Assembly (NCBI GenBank): GCA_003218305.1
Contig: QHMY01000084.1
Location: 1 to 50,608 of the forward strand
Reading direction: 5' to 3'
Length of the DNA: 50,608 nt
Source of the DNA: Verrucomicrobiota bacterium
GTDB lineage: Bacteria; Verrucomicrobiota; Verrucomicrobiia; Chthoniobacterales; UBA10450
In this document: piece by piece, positions 33,799 through 42,769 of the stretch
How the letters are laid out: each line of letters starts with the position of its first letter
Position numbering within the stretch: the first letter of the stretch is position 1
Translations under genes and position numbers: made by a program
The notes under the pieces: generated by a model
The model's input: only the letters and a program-made list of their open reading frames with translations
Databases searched by the model: none
What the model was told of the DNA's origin: nothing

Positions 33799-34365
33799 CT
33801 ACCAGTTCTTGATCCATTTCGGCTGATCGGCACCTGACACTCTCCCCGCGGTGCTCCAGAGGTCATACGTCGGGTTGTAACCCTTGGACGAGTCAGCTCT
33901 ATTCGCGGTCGAATAACCGTAGCTGTAGCCGAACGGGTCTACGATCGCGCTGACCGCTTGCGTCTGGTCCTTCGGCAAAAGCAGGTTCGGTTTGAAAGAG
34001 AAATACACGTTCCCTGTCGGTATGCGATTTCCAACCGGGTCGCCACTCAGTTCCCGGTACAAAAAAAGAGTGGCGGCCGCGTATTGAGGCGCAGTCGGGT
34101 TGAACATGATCCGGGCGTCCAAAGTGGCGGTAATGCCGTTCGCGGTATCCGTCGGATACGCTCCGTTATCCGCTTTGTAGTTTTCCAAGGCCACGGAGAG
34201 CGCGGCGATTTCGGTTTCCGCGCGTGTGCGTTTGCTTTTCTCCTGGACGTATCCGGACGTGGCGAGGATCAATCCCGCCAGGATAAGGAGGATGGTCATC
34301 ACGACCAGCAGCTCGATGATGGTGAACGCGTGCGCTGCCCGGGCGTTCGAAGCGCTCTCTTTCAC
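33799..34365 (-). CDS. Type II secretion / type IV pilin-like major pseudopilin (GspG-like)
   Basis: 188 residues from the GTG at 34365 (VKESASNARAAHAFTIIELL). The prepilin motif is AFTIIELLVVMTILLILAGL with cleavage after the residue before Phe (the usual Gly is Ala here) and Glu5 present. A helical segment EKSKRTRAETEIAALSVALE and the GspG-like NYKADNGAYPTD follow, with a variable C-terminal region (DPFGYSYGYST). Last gene of the gspE-gspE-gspF-gspG run; it starts 7 bp after the gspF stop. Confidence 0.82.
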   Translation of the reverse strand: MKESASNARAAHAFTIIELLVVMTILLILAGLILATSGYVQEKSKRTRAETEIAALSVALENYKADNGAYPTDTANGITATLDARIMFNPTAPQYAAATLFLYRELSGDPVGNRIPTGNVYFSFKPNLLLPKDQTQAVSAIVDPFGYSYGYSTANRADSSKGYNPTYDLWSTAGRVSGADQPKWIKNW

Positions 34366-34372
34366 AAGTCGA

Positions 34373-35659
34373 TTACCCCTGCTGCTGCAAACCGCTGATG
34401 ATGCTGACCAACGGCATGAAGAGCGCGATGACGATCGTCCCGACAATCAACGCGAGCAGAACAATCATGATTGGCTCGAGCAGGGAGGTGAGGGCGGCGA
34501 CGGAGTTGTCGATCTCGTCATCATAGACCTCGGCAATTTTCAGAAGCATCTCCGGCAACTGTCCGGTCTCTTCCCCCACGTCGATCATGCTGACTACCAT
34601 GGGAGGAAATACGCGGCTCGCCTCCAGCGGCTGCGTAATTGTTTCCCCCTCTTTCACGCTGTCATGGACTTGGCAAATAGCGCGCGCGACGATTGTGTTG
34701 CCTGCCGTTTGGCGGGTGATGTCGAGCGCTTGCAGGATTGGCACGCCGCTCGTGACCAGCGTTCCGAGCGTGCGCGAAAATCTGGAGATCGAGGTTTTAC
34801 GAATCAAGTCGCCGAAAATCGGCGCGTGCAACGTGGCCTGATCAATTACGCCACGTCCCTTCCGGGTGCGCGCGGCAATTTTGCTAAGGGTGATCCCCCC
34901 GACGAATGCCCCCAGCAATAAGGCCCAGTGCTCTTGGGTGAAATTGCTGACGCCGATGACGAAGAGCGTGATCATGGGCAACGGTTTGTCGCCCAGCATC
35001 TCGTGGAAGATCGTTTCAAATCTCGGGACGATGAAGATCAGCAAAAAGATCATGATTCCCAAGGCAAGAAGAAGCACGATGGTGGGGTAGACCATGGCGG
35101 CCACGACCTTGTTCTTGACCTTCTGCGCCTTCTCCTGGAACTCCGCCAATCGGACCAGGACCAGCTCGAGCACGCCGCCGACTTCGCCGGCTCGGACCAT
35201 GTTGACATAAAGATCGTTGAACAGGCGCGGGTGCTGCGCGAGCCCTTCGGAAAACGTGCTGCCCTCCTGCACGGAGTCAGCCACTTTGGCGATCGCGTTT
35301 TTCAGAACGGCGTCGCGCTCCTGTTTGGCGAGAACGCCAAGACCCCGCAGAAGTGGGAGTCCGGCATCGATCAACGTCGCGAGCTGCCGGGTGAAGATCA
35401 TGAGCGTCTTCGGCTTAATCGATTTCCGTTGGAGGAGGACGATGTTCTTCCTCAAGAGAGCTCGCTTGTCGCTCTGGCCCTTGTGCAGGCGCGGCGGCGA
35501 TTTCGTTGCCGTGGCGATCGCCCCTGCTTCGCTGACGCTCGTGGGGAAATAGCCTCCCTGCCGGAGCTGGCCGATCACTTCGTTCGTCGACGAGGCCTCG
35601 ACCAGTCCGGTGGATTCCTGGCCGCGGGAATCAAGGGCTACGTAGGAATATCGCGGCAT
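34373..35659 (-). CDS. Type II secretion / type IV pilus inner-membrane protein (GspF/PilC)
   Basis: 428 residues from the ATG at 35659 (MPRYSYVALDSRGQESTGLV). Two T2SF domains are visible, each with the family pattern: FTRQLATLIDAGLPLLRGL (about residue 83), and SRFSRTLGTLVTSGVPILQA later. Three hydrophobic segments are seen, near residues 185-210, 235-252 and 400-420. It is the membrane platform for pilus/pseudopilus assembly, working with the two ATPases upstream. Confidence 0.93.
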   Translation of the reverse strand: MPRYSYVALDSRGQESTGLVEASSTNEVIGQLRQGGYFPTSVSEAGAIATATKSPPRLHKGQSDKRALLRKNIVLLQRKSIKPKTLMIFTRQLATLIDAGLPLLRGLGVLAKQERDAVLKNAIAKVADSVQEGSTFSEGLAQHPRLFNDLYVNMVRAGEVGGVLELVLVRLAEFQEKAQKVKNKVVAAMVYPTIVLLLALGIMIFLLIFIVPRFETIFHEMLGDKPLPMITLFVIGVSNFTQEHWALLLGAFVGGITLSKIAARTRKGRGVIDQATLHAPIFGDLIRKTSISRFSRTLGTLVTSGVPILQALDITRQTAGNTIVARAICQVHDSVKEGETITQPLEASRVFPPMVVSMIDVGEETGQLPEMLLKIAEVYDDEIDNSVAALTSLLEPIMIVLLALIVGTIVIALFMPLVSIISGLQQQG

Positions 35660-35677
35660 GGGGGGAGGGAGGTAAAT

Positions 35678-35751
35678 GACGAAGGACGAAAGACGAATGT
35701 CGAATGAGACTCCTGTGGTGTTCGTCATTCGGCATTGGGTAATTCGTCATT
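35678..35751. repeat. Inverted heptamer-period array upstream of gspF
   Basis: The left arm is GACGAAG, GACGAAA, GACGAAT, GTCGAAT (35678-35705). The right arm is TTCGTCA, TTCGGCA, TTGGGTA and ATTCGTCATT (35721-35751). They are complementary in register around a core of about 15 bp. Lies between gspE and gspF, so it is within the operon transcript. Confidence 0.75.
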
Positions 35752-35755
35752 TTCT

Positions 35756-37444
35756 TCACGTGTATTTCAAGACTTCTTCGACCGTCGTGTCGCCGGCGAA
35801 AATGCTGCGCAAACCATCCTGTCGCAGCGTGATCATACCGAGTTCGATCGCCTTTTCCTTCAGCGTCACTGTGGGGGCGCGGTCGTTGATCAATTCGCGC
35901 AGCTGGTCGGTGATCTTCAGCAGTTCATAGATGCCCTTGCGCCCTTTGTAGCCAGTCTGGTTGCAGGCGGGGCAGCCCTTGCCGAAATAAAATTTCCTTT
36001 CGCCGATGTCGCGGCGCGAAAGGCCAAGTTGAGCGAGCAGTGTTTCGCCGGGCTCATAGGTCGCGCGGCATGCCGGACAAATGCTGCGAAGCAGACGCTG
36101 TCCCAAGACCGCCTCGAGAGTGGATGAGATGAGGAATGGCTCGACCCCCATATCGATCAGACGTGTGATTGCGCCCGCCGCGTCGGTCGTGTGCAGCGTG
36201 GTGAAGACCAGGTGGCCGGTCAGCGCCGCCTGAATGGAGATTTGCGCCGTCTCCAAGTCGCGGGTTTCGCCAACCATGATGCGGTCCGGATCCTGTCGCA
36301 AGAACGCGCGCAGCGTCCGCGCGAAAGTCAGGCCGATCGCTTCATTGACGGGGACCTGCACGATGCCTTCGAGATCGTATTCCACCGGCTCCTCCGCCGT
36401 GAGCAGCTTCGAGTCGATCGCATTGACCTTCTTCAGGCAGGAATAAAGCGTCGTTGTTTTACCCGAGCCGGTCGGGCCCGTGACGATGAAGATACCGTTC
36501 GGGCGATGGATGATCTCGACCACATGATCGCGGATGCAATCGGGCAGGCCGAGTGCTTCGAGGTCCAGGTTGACCGTCGTGCGGTCCAGCACCCGCAAGA
36601 CGACGCTCTCGCCGAACTGCGTCGGCAAGGTGGAGACGCGCAGATCGACCGTCCGGCCAGCGATCTCTTTTTGAATGCGGCCATCCTGCGGAAGGCGGCG
36701 CTCCGCGATGTTCATGTTTGCCATCACCTTCACACGTGAGATCACCGGCAGCGCGAGGTGTCTCGGAGGCGGCGCCATTTCATAGAGCGCGCCATCCACG
36801 CGATAGCGAAGTTTGAATTCGTTTTCGAAAGGTTCGAGGTGAATGTCGCTCGCGCGGTCCTGGATCGCCTGGAGCAGGATTAAATCGACGAAACGAATGA
36901 TCGGTGTCGCGTTTGCTTCCGCCTCAACGGTTAAAACGCTGTCGTCGTCACCCTGGGGCGAGAGCGGTTCGCCAGGTGCGTCGAGTTGCTTGAGGACATC
37001 CACCAGACTCGAGCTGTCGCTGCCGTAGTAGCGCTTGATCCGTTCTTCCACCTGCCCGGTTGGTGCGACTACGGCGCGCACGTCCCTGCCCAGCGCGAAC
37101 CGAAGGTCTTCCACGGCGCGCAAATCCAGCGGATCTAGCAAGACGACGCTGATTGTGTTGCCGTGCAGAGCGACCGGCAGCGCTTGATGAAGCCGGGCGA
37201 GCCCCGCCGGAATCAGGCGCAGGATGTCTGGCTCTATTTCGTCGTCGGCCAGATCGATGAAATCGGTGCCCAGAGCGTCGGCGATCACCTGATAGAATCC
37301 GCTCTGAGCGACGAAGCCGTGATCGACCAGAACGCGTTCGATGTTCGTGCCGTTCACCGCCGCCTCCTTCAGAACGTCATCCGCTTGCGATGACTGGAGC
37401 ACCCGCTGTTCGACGAAAAGCTCGATGATCTGTTTCGCGTTCAT
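35756..37444 (-). CDS. Type II secretion / pilus ATPase GspE/PilB, second copy
   Basis: 562 residues from the ATG at 37444 (MNAKQIIELFVEQRVLQSSQ). An N-terminal GspE_N (MshEN-like) domain covers residues 1-150. The secretion-ATPase core has SDIHLEPFENEFKLRYRVDG, Walker A IVTGPTGSGKTTTLYSC, an Asp box region and DRIMVGETRDLETAQISIQA, plus a zinc-binding tetra-cysteine module (SICPACRAT and GCPACNQTGY). It follows the other ATPase by one base. Two ATPases beside one GspF suggest paired assembly and accessory functions. Confidence 0.92.
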   Translation of the reverse strand: MNAKQIIELFVEQRVLQSSQADDVLKEAAVNGTNIERVLVDHGFVAQSGFYQVIADALGTDFIDLADDEIEPDILRLIPAGLARLHQALPVALHGNTISVVLLDPLDLRAVEDLRFALGRDVRAVVAPTGQVEERIKRYYGSDSSSLVDVLKQLDAPGEPLSPQGDDDSVLTVEAEANATPIIRFVDLILLQAIQDRASDIHLEPFENEFKLRYRVDGALYEMAPPPRHLALPVISRVKVMANMNIAERRLPQDGRIQKEIAGRTVDLRVSTLPTQFGESVVLRVLDRTTVNLDLEALGLPDCIRDHVVEIIHRPNGIFIVTGPTGSGKTTTLYSCLKKVNAIDSKLLTAEEPVEYDLEGIVQVPVNEAIGLTFARTLRAFLRQDPDRIMVGETRDLETAQISIQAALTGHLVFTTLHTTDAAGAITRLIDMGVEPFLISSTLEAVLGQRLLRSICPACRATYEPGETLLAQLGLSRRDIGERKFYFGKGCPACNQTGYKGRKGIYELLKITDQLRELINDRAPTVTLKEKAIELGMITLRQDGLRSIFAGDTTVEEVLKYT

Positions 37445-37445
37445 A

Positions 37446-39026
37446 TTAGCTCGCATCGCCCAGGGTGACGGAGATGACTTCCTCCGCGGAGGTGAGACCG
37501 GCGAGCACCTTGCGGGCGCCGTCTTCGCGCAGCGTGCGCATTCCGAGCTCCCGCGCCCGTTGGCGCAGGAGCAGCGTGGATTGGCGGTTATTGATCATGC
37601 GCCTGACTCCGTCGTCGATCGCGAAAATTTCGAAGATCCCGATGCGGCCCTTGTAGCCGCTGTGGCGGCACTGCTCACAGCCCACCGGTTTCATTACGGA
37701 CGCCTGGTTCAGGTTCGATGATTCGATATTCAAGGCGCGAAGCTCGGGATCTGTCAGCCCTCCGGGCTCCTGGCAATTGGAGCAAAGGCGCCTGACGAGT
37801 CGCTGAGCCATGATCGCGCGCACCGAGGAGGCGACGAGAAAGGGCTGCACTCCGAGATCGATCAGACGCGCCACGGCGGAGGGAGCGTCATTGGTGTGGA
37901 GGGTGCTGAAGACGAGATGGCCAGTCAGGCTCGCGTTTGTCGCGATCGTTGCCGTCTCTAGATCGCGAATCTCGCCGATCATGATGATGTTCGGCGCCTG
38001 GCGCAGAATGGAACGCAACGCCACTGGGAAAGTCATCCCGACCTCGGCGTTGACCGGCACCTGATTGATGCCGGTCATCTGGTATTCGATCGGCTCTTCG
38101 ACGGTGATGATCTTGCGGTCGGGCTTGTTGATGAAATTGAGGCACGAATAAAGGGTGCTCGTTTTGCCGGAGCCCGTCGGGCCGGTCACGAGCAGGATCC
38201 CGTCAGGCGAAGAAAGCAAGCGTTCGAACGTCTTCTGGTCGTCGCTCAGAAATCCGAGCTCGGGGAGGCCAAGCATCAGGGTCGATTTGTCGAGGACGCG
38301 CATCACGATGCTTTCCCCGTGGTTGGTGGGAATCGTCGAGACGCGGAGGTCGATCGGCTTTTGCGCGATCTTGACCTGGATGCGCCCGTCCTGCGGAAGG
38401 CGCTTCTCCGCGATGCTCATCGAGCCGGTCATGATCTTCAGGCGGCTGATGATCGCCGACTGCAATCCCTTCGGTCGCGCCTGCACTTCCTGAAGTACCC
38501 CGTCGATCCGGAATCGGACACGAAACTTCGTTTCCAGCGGCTCGAGATGAATATCGCTGGCGCCCAGCTGATGCGCTTCGATCAGGAGTTGGGAAACCAA
38601 ACGAATGATGGGCGCATCCGCTTCGTCAGTCGCGCCGAGGCCACCGCCTTCCCCTATCTCGAGGCCGAGATTCGGCTCTTTTTCTTTCGGGATATCGCCT
38701 GCATAGTGGTCTGCGCCATAATATCGGCTCAACGCCTTCTGGATTTTCTCTGGGCTAGCGCAGACCAGCTCGATTTCGCGCCGCAACAAGAAGCTCAGGC
38801 TGTCGATTGTATCGACATCGAACGGATCGCCCACAGCGACGATCAGGCCGGTATTGCCGATTCCGACTGGGACGACTTTGAACCGCCGCGCATCTTCCGC
38901 TCGAATTTGGCTGATGATTTCCGGTGGAATGGTCTCCGCGGAAAGATCTATCCACTCCAGGTCCGCCTGCGCGGCGAGAGTGCGCGAGACGTCGACTTCT
39001 GGAATGTAATCTTCTTTCGCTTGCAC
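37446..39026 (-). CDS. Type II secretion / pilus ATPase GspE/PilB, first copy
   Basis: 526 residues from the GTG at 39026 (QAKEDYIPEVDVSRTLAAQA). The N-terminal domain is shorter than usual. The ATPase core has SDIHLEPLETKFRVRFRIDG, Walker A LVTGPTGSGKTSTLYSC, NIIMIGEIRDLETATIATNA, HLVFSTLHTNDAPSAVARLI, and zinc cysteines in RLCSNCQEPGG and GCEQCRHSGYKG. The start is GTG with a promoter TTGACA-17-TAACCT about 20 bp upstream; no ATG fits in that space, so the N-terminus appears genuinely short. First gene of the secretion operon. Confidence 0.92.
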   Translation of the reverse strand: MQAKEDYIPEVDVSRTLAAQADLEWIDLSAETIPPEIISQIRAEDARRFKVVPVGIGNTGLIVAVGDPFDVDTIDSLSFLLRREIELVCASPEKIQKALSRYYGADHYAGDIPKEKEPNLGLEIGEGGGLGATDEADAPIIRLVSQLLIEAHQLGASDIHLEPLETKFRVRFRIDGVLQEVQARPKGLQSAIISRLKIMTGSMSIAEKRLPQDGRIQVKIAQKPIDLRVSTIPTNHGESIVMRVLDKSTLMLGLPELGFLSDDQKTFERLLSSPDGILLVTGPTGSGKTSTLYSCLNFINKPDRKIITVEEPIEYQMTGINQVPVNAEVGMTFPVALRSILRQAPNIIMIGEIRDLETATIATNASLTGHLVFSTLHTNDAPSAVARLIDLGVQPFLVASSVRAIMAQRLVRRLCSNCQEPGGLTDPELRALNIESSNLNQASVMKPVGCEQCRHSGYKGRIGIFEIFAIDDGVRRMINNRQSTLLLRQRARELGMRTLREDGARKVLAGLTSAEEVISVTLGDAS

Positions 39027-39047
39027 TGGGGGGCGCTTGACGAGTGA

Positions 39048-39076
39048 AGGTTATGGATTGCCTGGGAATGTGTCAA
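39048..39076 (-). promoter_or_regulatory. Promoter of the gspE-gspE-gspF-gspG operon
   Basis: On the minus strand TTGACA (39071-39076), a 17-bp spacer and TAACCT (39048-39053), 21 bp before the GTG at 39026. The -35 is a consensus sigma70-type hexamer. This is the best promoter match I found in the window. Confidence 0.6.
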
Positions 39077-39135
39077 CGCCCGAGACACGACCAGACTCGG
39101 CTTAACGCCTTGACTGCTAGGCTTCCGTTCGTCGA

Positions 39136-41040
39136 CTACTCGACGGTGACGCTCTTCGCGAGGTTGCGCGGTTTGTCCACGTCGCGGCCGAGCTCGACGG
39201 CGAGGTGGTAGGCGAGGAGCTGCAGGGGGATGACGGTCAGGATCGGGCTGACGTAATCGGGCGCCGTCGGAATCGTGATGATGTCGTCGGCGATCTTGGC
39301 GAGGCGGTCGGCGCCGGCGCCGGAGGTGACGGCGATGACAGGGCCTTTGCGGGCGCGGACCTGTTCGATGTTGTTGAGGTTTTTCGAAAAGACCGCGTCG
39401 TCCGGCGCGATGAAAACCGACGGTAGCTCCGGCCGAACGAGCGCGATGATGCCGTGCTTGAGCTCGGCGCTCGGATGGCCTTCGGCGAAAAGATAAGTGA
39501 TTTCCTTCATCTTGAGCGCCGCCTCGAGCGCGATGGGAAAATGGAATTGGCGTCCGAAGAAGAGCATGCCCGGAGCGTTCGCGTATTTCTTGGCGATCGC
39601 CTTGATCTCGTCGCTCAGTTTAAGCACTTCCTCGATCTGGGTCGGCAAAGCATTGAGCGCATCGATGATCCGGGTGCCTTCGGACGTGGAGAGATGCCGC
39701 ATCCGCCCGAGAAGCAGCCCGATCGCGGTCATGATGGTGACCTGGGCCGTGAACGATTTCGTCGCTGCAACACCGATCTCCGGGCCGGCGTGCATGTAAA
39801 CGCCGCCGTCGCTCTCCCGCGCGATCGTGCTGGCGACGTTGTTGCAAATGCCGAGCGTCCGATAGCCTTTGCGGCGGCTTTCGCGCAAGGCGCCCAGGGT
39901 GTCCGCAGTCTCGCCGCTCTGGCTGATCGCGAAGACGAGGGTGTCCCGCGTCATCGGCGTATTGCGGTGGCGAAATTCGCTGGCGAATTCGACTTCGGTC
40001 GGAATCTGGGCGAGCGCCTCGATCAAATATTCGCCGACCATTGCGGCATGCAGCGCCGTTCCGCAGCCGGTCAGAACAACCCGGCCGACATCGCGCAGTT
40101 GTGCCGGCGACATGTTCAATCCGCCCAGCTTCGCCGTGCATTCCTCCGAGCTCAGCCGGCCGCGCATGGCATCGCGCACGGAGCCGGGCTGCTCGAAGAT
40201 CTCCTTGAGCATGTAGTGTGGATAATCGCCTTTCTTGATATCGGCGTCGCTGAACTCGACTTTGCTCAGCTGGTAACTGCCGGCTTCGCCCGCGACCGAG
40301 CTGATCTCGAATTTGTCGCGCTCGACGGCCACCACGTCGAAGTCGTTCAAGTAAACCGCATCGCGGGTGTAGGCGACGATGGCGCTAACGTCGCTGGCGA
40401 GGAAATTTTCCTCCTTGCCGACGCCGAGGACGAGTGGGCTGCCGCGCCGGGCGCCGACCAGGAAATCCGGAACGTCGCTATGGACGAGCGCGATTCCATA
40501 GGTTCCGATGACCTGTCGCAAGGCGGCGCGAACGGCATCGACGAGCAATCCTCTCTGGTTGAGCGGCGGTGCGTTGGTGGCGTTGCCATTGGAATCCTGC
40601 GCGGTGGCTTCCGCGATCGAGTCGTCATAAAGTTTGCCGATCAAGTGCGCGAGGACCTCGGTGTCGGTCTCAGAAGAAAATTTGCGGTCACCGTCCCGCA
40701 TCAGCTGATCTTTCAGCGCCTGGTAATTCTCGATAACGCCGTTGTGCACCAGCGCCAGTTTCCCGGACGCATCGAAGTGGGGGTGGGCGTTCTGATCGGT
40801 CGGCTTCCCATGGGTGGCCCAGCGGGTGTGGCTGATTCCGAAGGTTCCCGAGGGCGGCTTCTCGGCCATGAGTTTACCAAGGGCGGCAATTCGTCCGGCG
40901 CATTTGCGCGTTTCGACCTTATCGCCATCCACGATCGCGACTCCGGCGGAGTCGTAGCCGCGATATTCAAGGCGCCGCAGACCATCGAGGAGGATGGGAG
41001 CTGCTTCAGAGCGTCCGACGTATCCGACAATGCCACACAT
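39136..41040 (-). CDS. glmS: Glutamine-fructose-6-phosphate aminotransferase (isomerizing)
   Basis: Makes glucosamine-6-phosphate for cell wall precursors, 634 residues from the ATG at 41040 (MCGIVGYVGRSEAAPILLDG), which leaves the catalytic Cys at position 2 after Met removal. The glutaminase half has RRLEYRGYDSAGVAIVDG and HTRWATHGKPTDQNAHPH. The two SIS domains have VVLTGCGTALHAAMVGEYLI and FAISQSGETADTLGALRE. The protein ends with the family tail KPRNLAKSVTVE. The upstream frame extension to 41154 is not used. No glmS ribozyme was seen in the upstream 190 bp. Confidence 0.97.
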   Translation of the reverse strand: MCGIVGYVGRSEAAPILLDGLRRLEYRGYDSAGVAIVDGDKVETRKCAGRIAALGKLMAEKPPSGTFGISHTRWATHGKPTDQNAHPHFDASGKLALVHNGVIENYQALKDQLMRDGDRKFSSETDTEVLAHLIGKLYDDSIAEATAQDSNGNATNAPPLNQRGLLVDAVRAALRQVIGTYGIALVHSDVPDFLVGARRGSPLVLGVGKEENFLASDVSAIVAYTRDAVYLNDFDVVAVERDKFEISSVAGEAGSYQLSKVEFSDADIKKGDYPHYMLKEIFEQPGSVRDAMRGRLSSEECTAKLGGLNMSPAQLRDVGRVVLTGCGTALHAAMVGEYLIEALAQIPTEVEFASEFRHRNTPMTRDTLVFAISQSGETADTLGALRESRRKGYRTLGICNNVASTIARESDGGVYMHAGPEIGVAATKSFTAQVTIMTAIGLLLGRMRHLSTSEGTRIIDALNALPTQIEEVLKLSDEIKAIAKKYANAPGMLFFGRQFHFPIALEAALKMKEITYLFAEGHPSAELKHGIIALVRPELPSVFIAPDDAVFSKNLNNIEQVRARKGPVIAVTSGAGADRLAKIADDIITIPTAPDYVSPILTVIPLQLLAYHLAVELGRDVDKPRNLAKSVTVE

Positions 41041-41230
41041 GCAGGGGCGGAGCCTGCCATCAAGGCGTGGGGGGCGCAACCAGCTGGGAAAGGGGTTGAG
41101 GTCTCGGGGTTTGGGGTCAGGAATGCGCAAAAAGGTTGATGGGGGCGGGGACAATCTGCGTTAATTTGATTTGGTGGAAACGAAAAGCCGGGCGACACGC
41201 CAAACATCTGCAGCGGACTCGGCGGGCCCG

Positions 41231-42529
41231 ATGTCGACGCCCGCGCTCCCGCCCGGCACGACGCAGCGGACCCTGGCCATCATTATGGGTGGCGGGGCGG
41301 GGACACGCCTGTTTCCATTGACCAAAGACCGCTCCAAGCCGGCGGTACCGATCGGTGGCAAGTATCGGATCGTCGACATCCCGATCAGCAACTGCCTGAA
41401 CTCGGGACTGCGCTCGATCTATATCCTGACGCAGTTTAACAGCATGTCGCTGCATCGCCATATTCAGGCGAGCTACAAATTCGACCATTTTTCGCGCAGT
41501 TTTGTGGACATTCTGGCGGCCCAGCAAACTCCGGAAGGGTCGGAGTGGTATCAGGGGACGGCGGACGCGGTGCGCCAGAACCTGCGCTATTTCCTGGAGC
41601 AGCCGGTCGATTATTACATCATCCTCAGCGGCGATCAGCTTTACCGGATGGATTTCCGCAGTTTGCTCCACCAGCACATTCGCTCCGGCGCCGACATCAC
41701 GCTCGCCGTCAAGCCGGTGGCACGAGAGCAGGCTTCCGAGTTCGGCATCATGCAAAGCGACGCCAACCGCCGGGTCACGCATTTCGTGGAGAAGCCCAAG
41801 GATCCGAGCGTCCTGAATGCATTCAGGATGAGCCCGGAGTTGCTGGCCTCGGCTGGCTCGGCTCCGGACGCGGAATTATATCAGGCTTCGATGGGCATTT
41901 ACGTTTTCAATCGCGACGTTCTGGTGAAATGCCTCGAGAACGATCTGGTCGATTTCGGGAAGCATGTCATTCCCCAGGCAATCCAGGAGCGGCAGGTGAG
42001 CGGGTATCTTTTCGACGGGTACTGGGAAGACATCGGAACGATCCGGGCATTTTACGAGGCTAATCTGGACCTGACCGATCTTCTTCCGAAATACAGCTTC
42101 TTCGAGGGCTCGGCACCTATTTACACGCACCCGCGTTTCCTGCCGGGCAGCAAGATTAACGGCGCAACCTTGCGCCAGGCGATCATCGCCGATGGCTGCA
42201 TTATCTCGGACGCGCATCTGGAACGCTCCGTCATCGGCGTCCGCAGCATCATCCAAACGGGGGCCACCATTCGGAACAGCATTGTGATGGGGGCCGACTA
42301 TTATGAGAAGATTCCAGCGAACTCGGAGCGGGGGTTGCCGCCGATTGGGATCGGACGCAATTGCGTGATCGACCGCGCTATTATCGACAAGAACGCGCGG
42401 ATCGCAGATGGAGTGGTGATTACGCCGGAGGGAAAACCCGCCGACCTGGACGCAGGCAACTATTTTATCCGCGACGGCATCGTAGTGGTCCCGAAAAACG
42501 CGGTGATCCCGCCTGGATTCTGGATCTAG
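41231..42529 (+). CDS. glgC: Glucose-1-phosphate adenylyltransferase
   Basis: ADP-glucose pyrophosphorylase for glycogen synthesis, 432 residues from the ATG at 41231. The N-terminal nucleotide-binding motif is LAIIMGGGAGTRLFPLTKDR, followed by SKPAVPIGGKYRIVDIPISN and QGTADAVRQNLRYF. The sugar site is SEFGIMQSD and VEKPKDPS, and a left-handed beta-helix C-terminal domain has INGATLRQAIIADGCII and SVIGVRSIIQTGATI. A TTG at 41171 would add 20 residues. It diverges from glmS; both act on hexose phosphates, but no shared regulation is visible. Confidence 0.95.
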   Translation: MSTPALPPGTTQRTLAIIMGGGAGTRLFPLTKDRSKPAVPIGGKYRIVDIPISNCLNSGLRSIYILTQFNSMSLHRHIQASYKFDHFSRSFVDILAAQQTPEGSEWYQGTADAVRQNLRYFLEQPVDYYIILSGDQLYRMDFRSLLHQHIRSGADITLAVKPVAREQASEFGIMQSDANRRVTHFVEKPKDPSVLNAFRMSPELLASAGSAPDAELYQASMGIYVFNRDVLVKCLENDLVDFGKHVIPQAIQERQVSGYLFDGYWEDIGTIRAFYEANLDLTDLLPKYSFFEGSAPIYTHPRFLPGSKINGATLRQAIIADGCIISDAHLERSVIGVRSIIQTGATIRNSIVMGADYYEKIPANSERGLPPIGIGRNCVIDRAIIDKNARIADGVVITPEGKPADLDAGNYFIRDGIVVVPKNAVIPPGFWI

Positions 42530-42553
42530 CTCGGATCTAAGCCGCGCGAAGGC

Positions 42554-42769
42554 TTACCGTCGTCCGGCGGTATTGAGCCCGGCCGCGGAACCGTCTCTCT
42601 CCCATTTCGTCTGTTCGTTCCAGGGAAGTGCGCTGTCATGGGCGGCATTAGGGTCCGCAATGAGCGGCGTCTCTTTGGACGCGCAGGAGGCGAGTGCAAT
42701 CATCGCACAGAATAGCAAGGCGACTCTGGTGAGATTCGCCCAAGTAACATCAGGAATTCGTGCCAGCAT
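42554..42769 (-). CDS. Small predicted lipoprotein
   Basis: 71 residues from the ATG at 42769 (MLARIPDVTWANLTRVALLF). It has a signal segment ending in a lipobox ALASC, with the Cys near residue 27, followed by a polar mature part (KETPLIADPNAAHDSALPWN). It overlaps the end of the upstream coiled-coil gene by 20 bases on the same strand. Family not recognised; the lipobox and coupling make it plausible. Confidence 0.65.
   Translation of the reverse strand: MLARIPDVTWANLTRVALLFCAMIALASCASKETPLIADPNAAHDSALPWNEQTKWERDGSAAGLNTAGRR

Noticed and set aside
39454-41139. 561-residue plus-strand ORF antisense to glmS
   Set aside because: A long open frame caused by GC-rich codon use of glmS; composition is shadow-like, without motifs.
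41041-41230. Possible glmS ribozyme or riboswitch in the glmS-glgC gap
   Set aside because: No recognisable ribozyme core; glmS ribozymes belong mainly to Gram-positives, and the sequence shows no supporting pairing.
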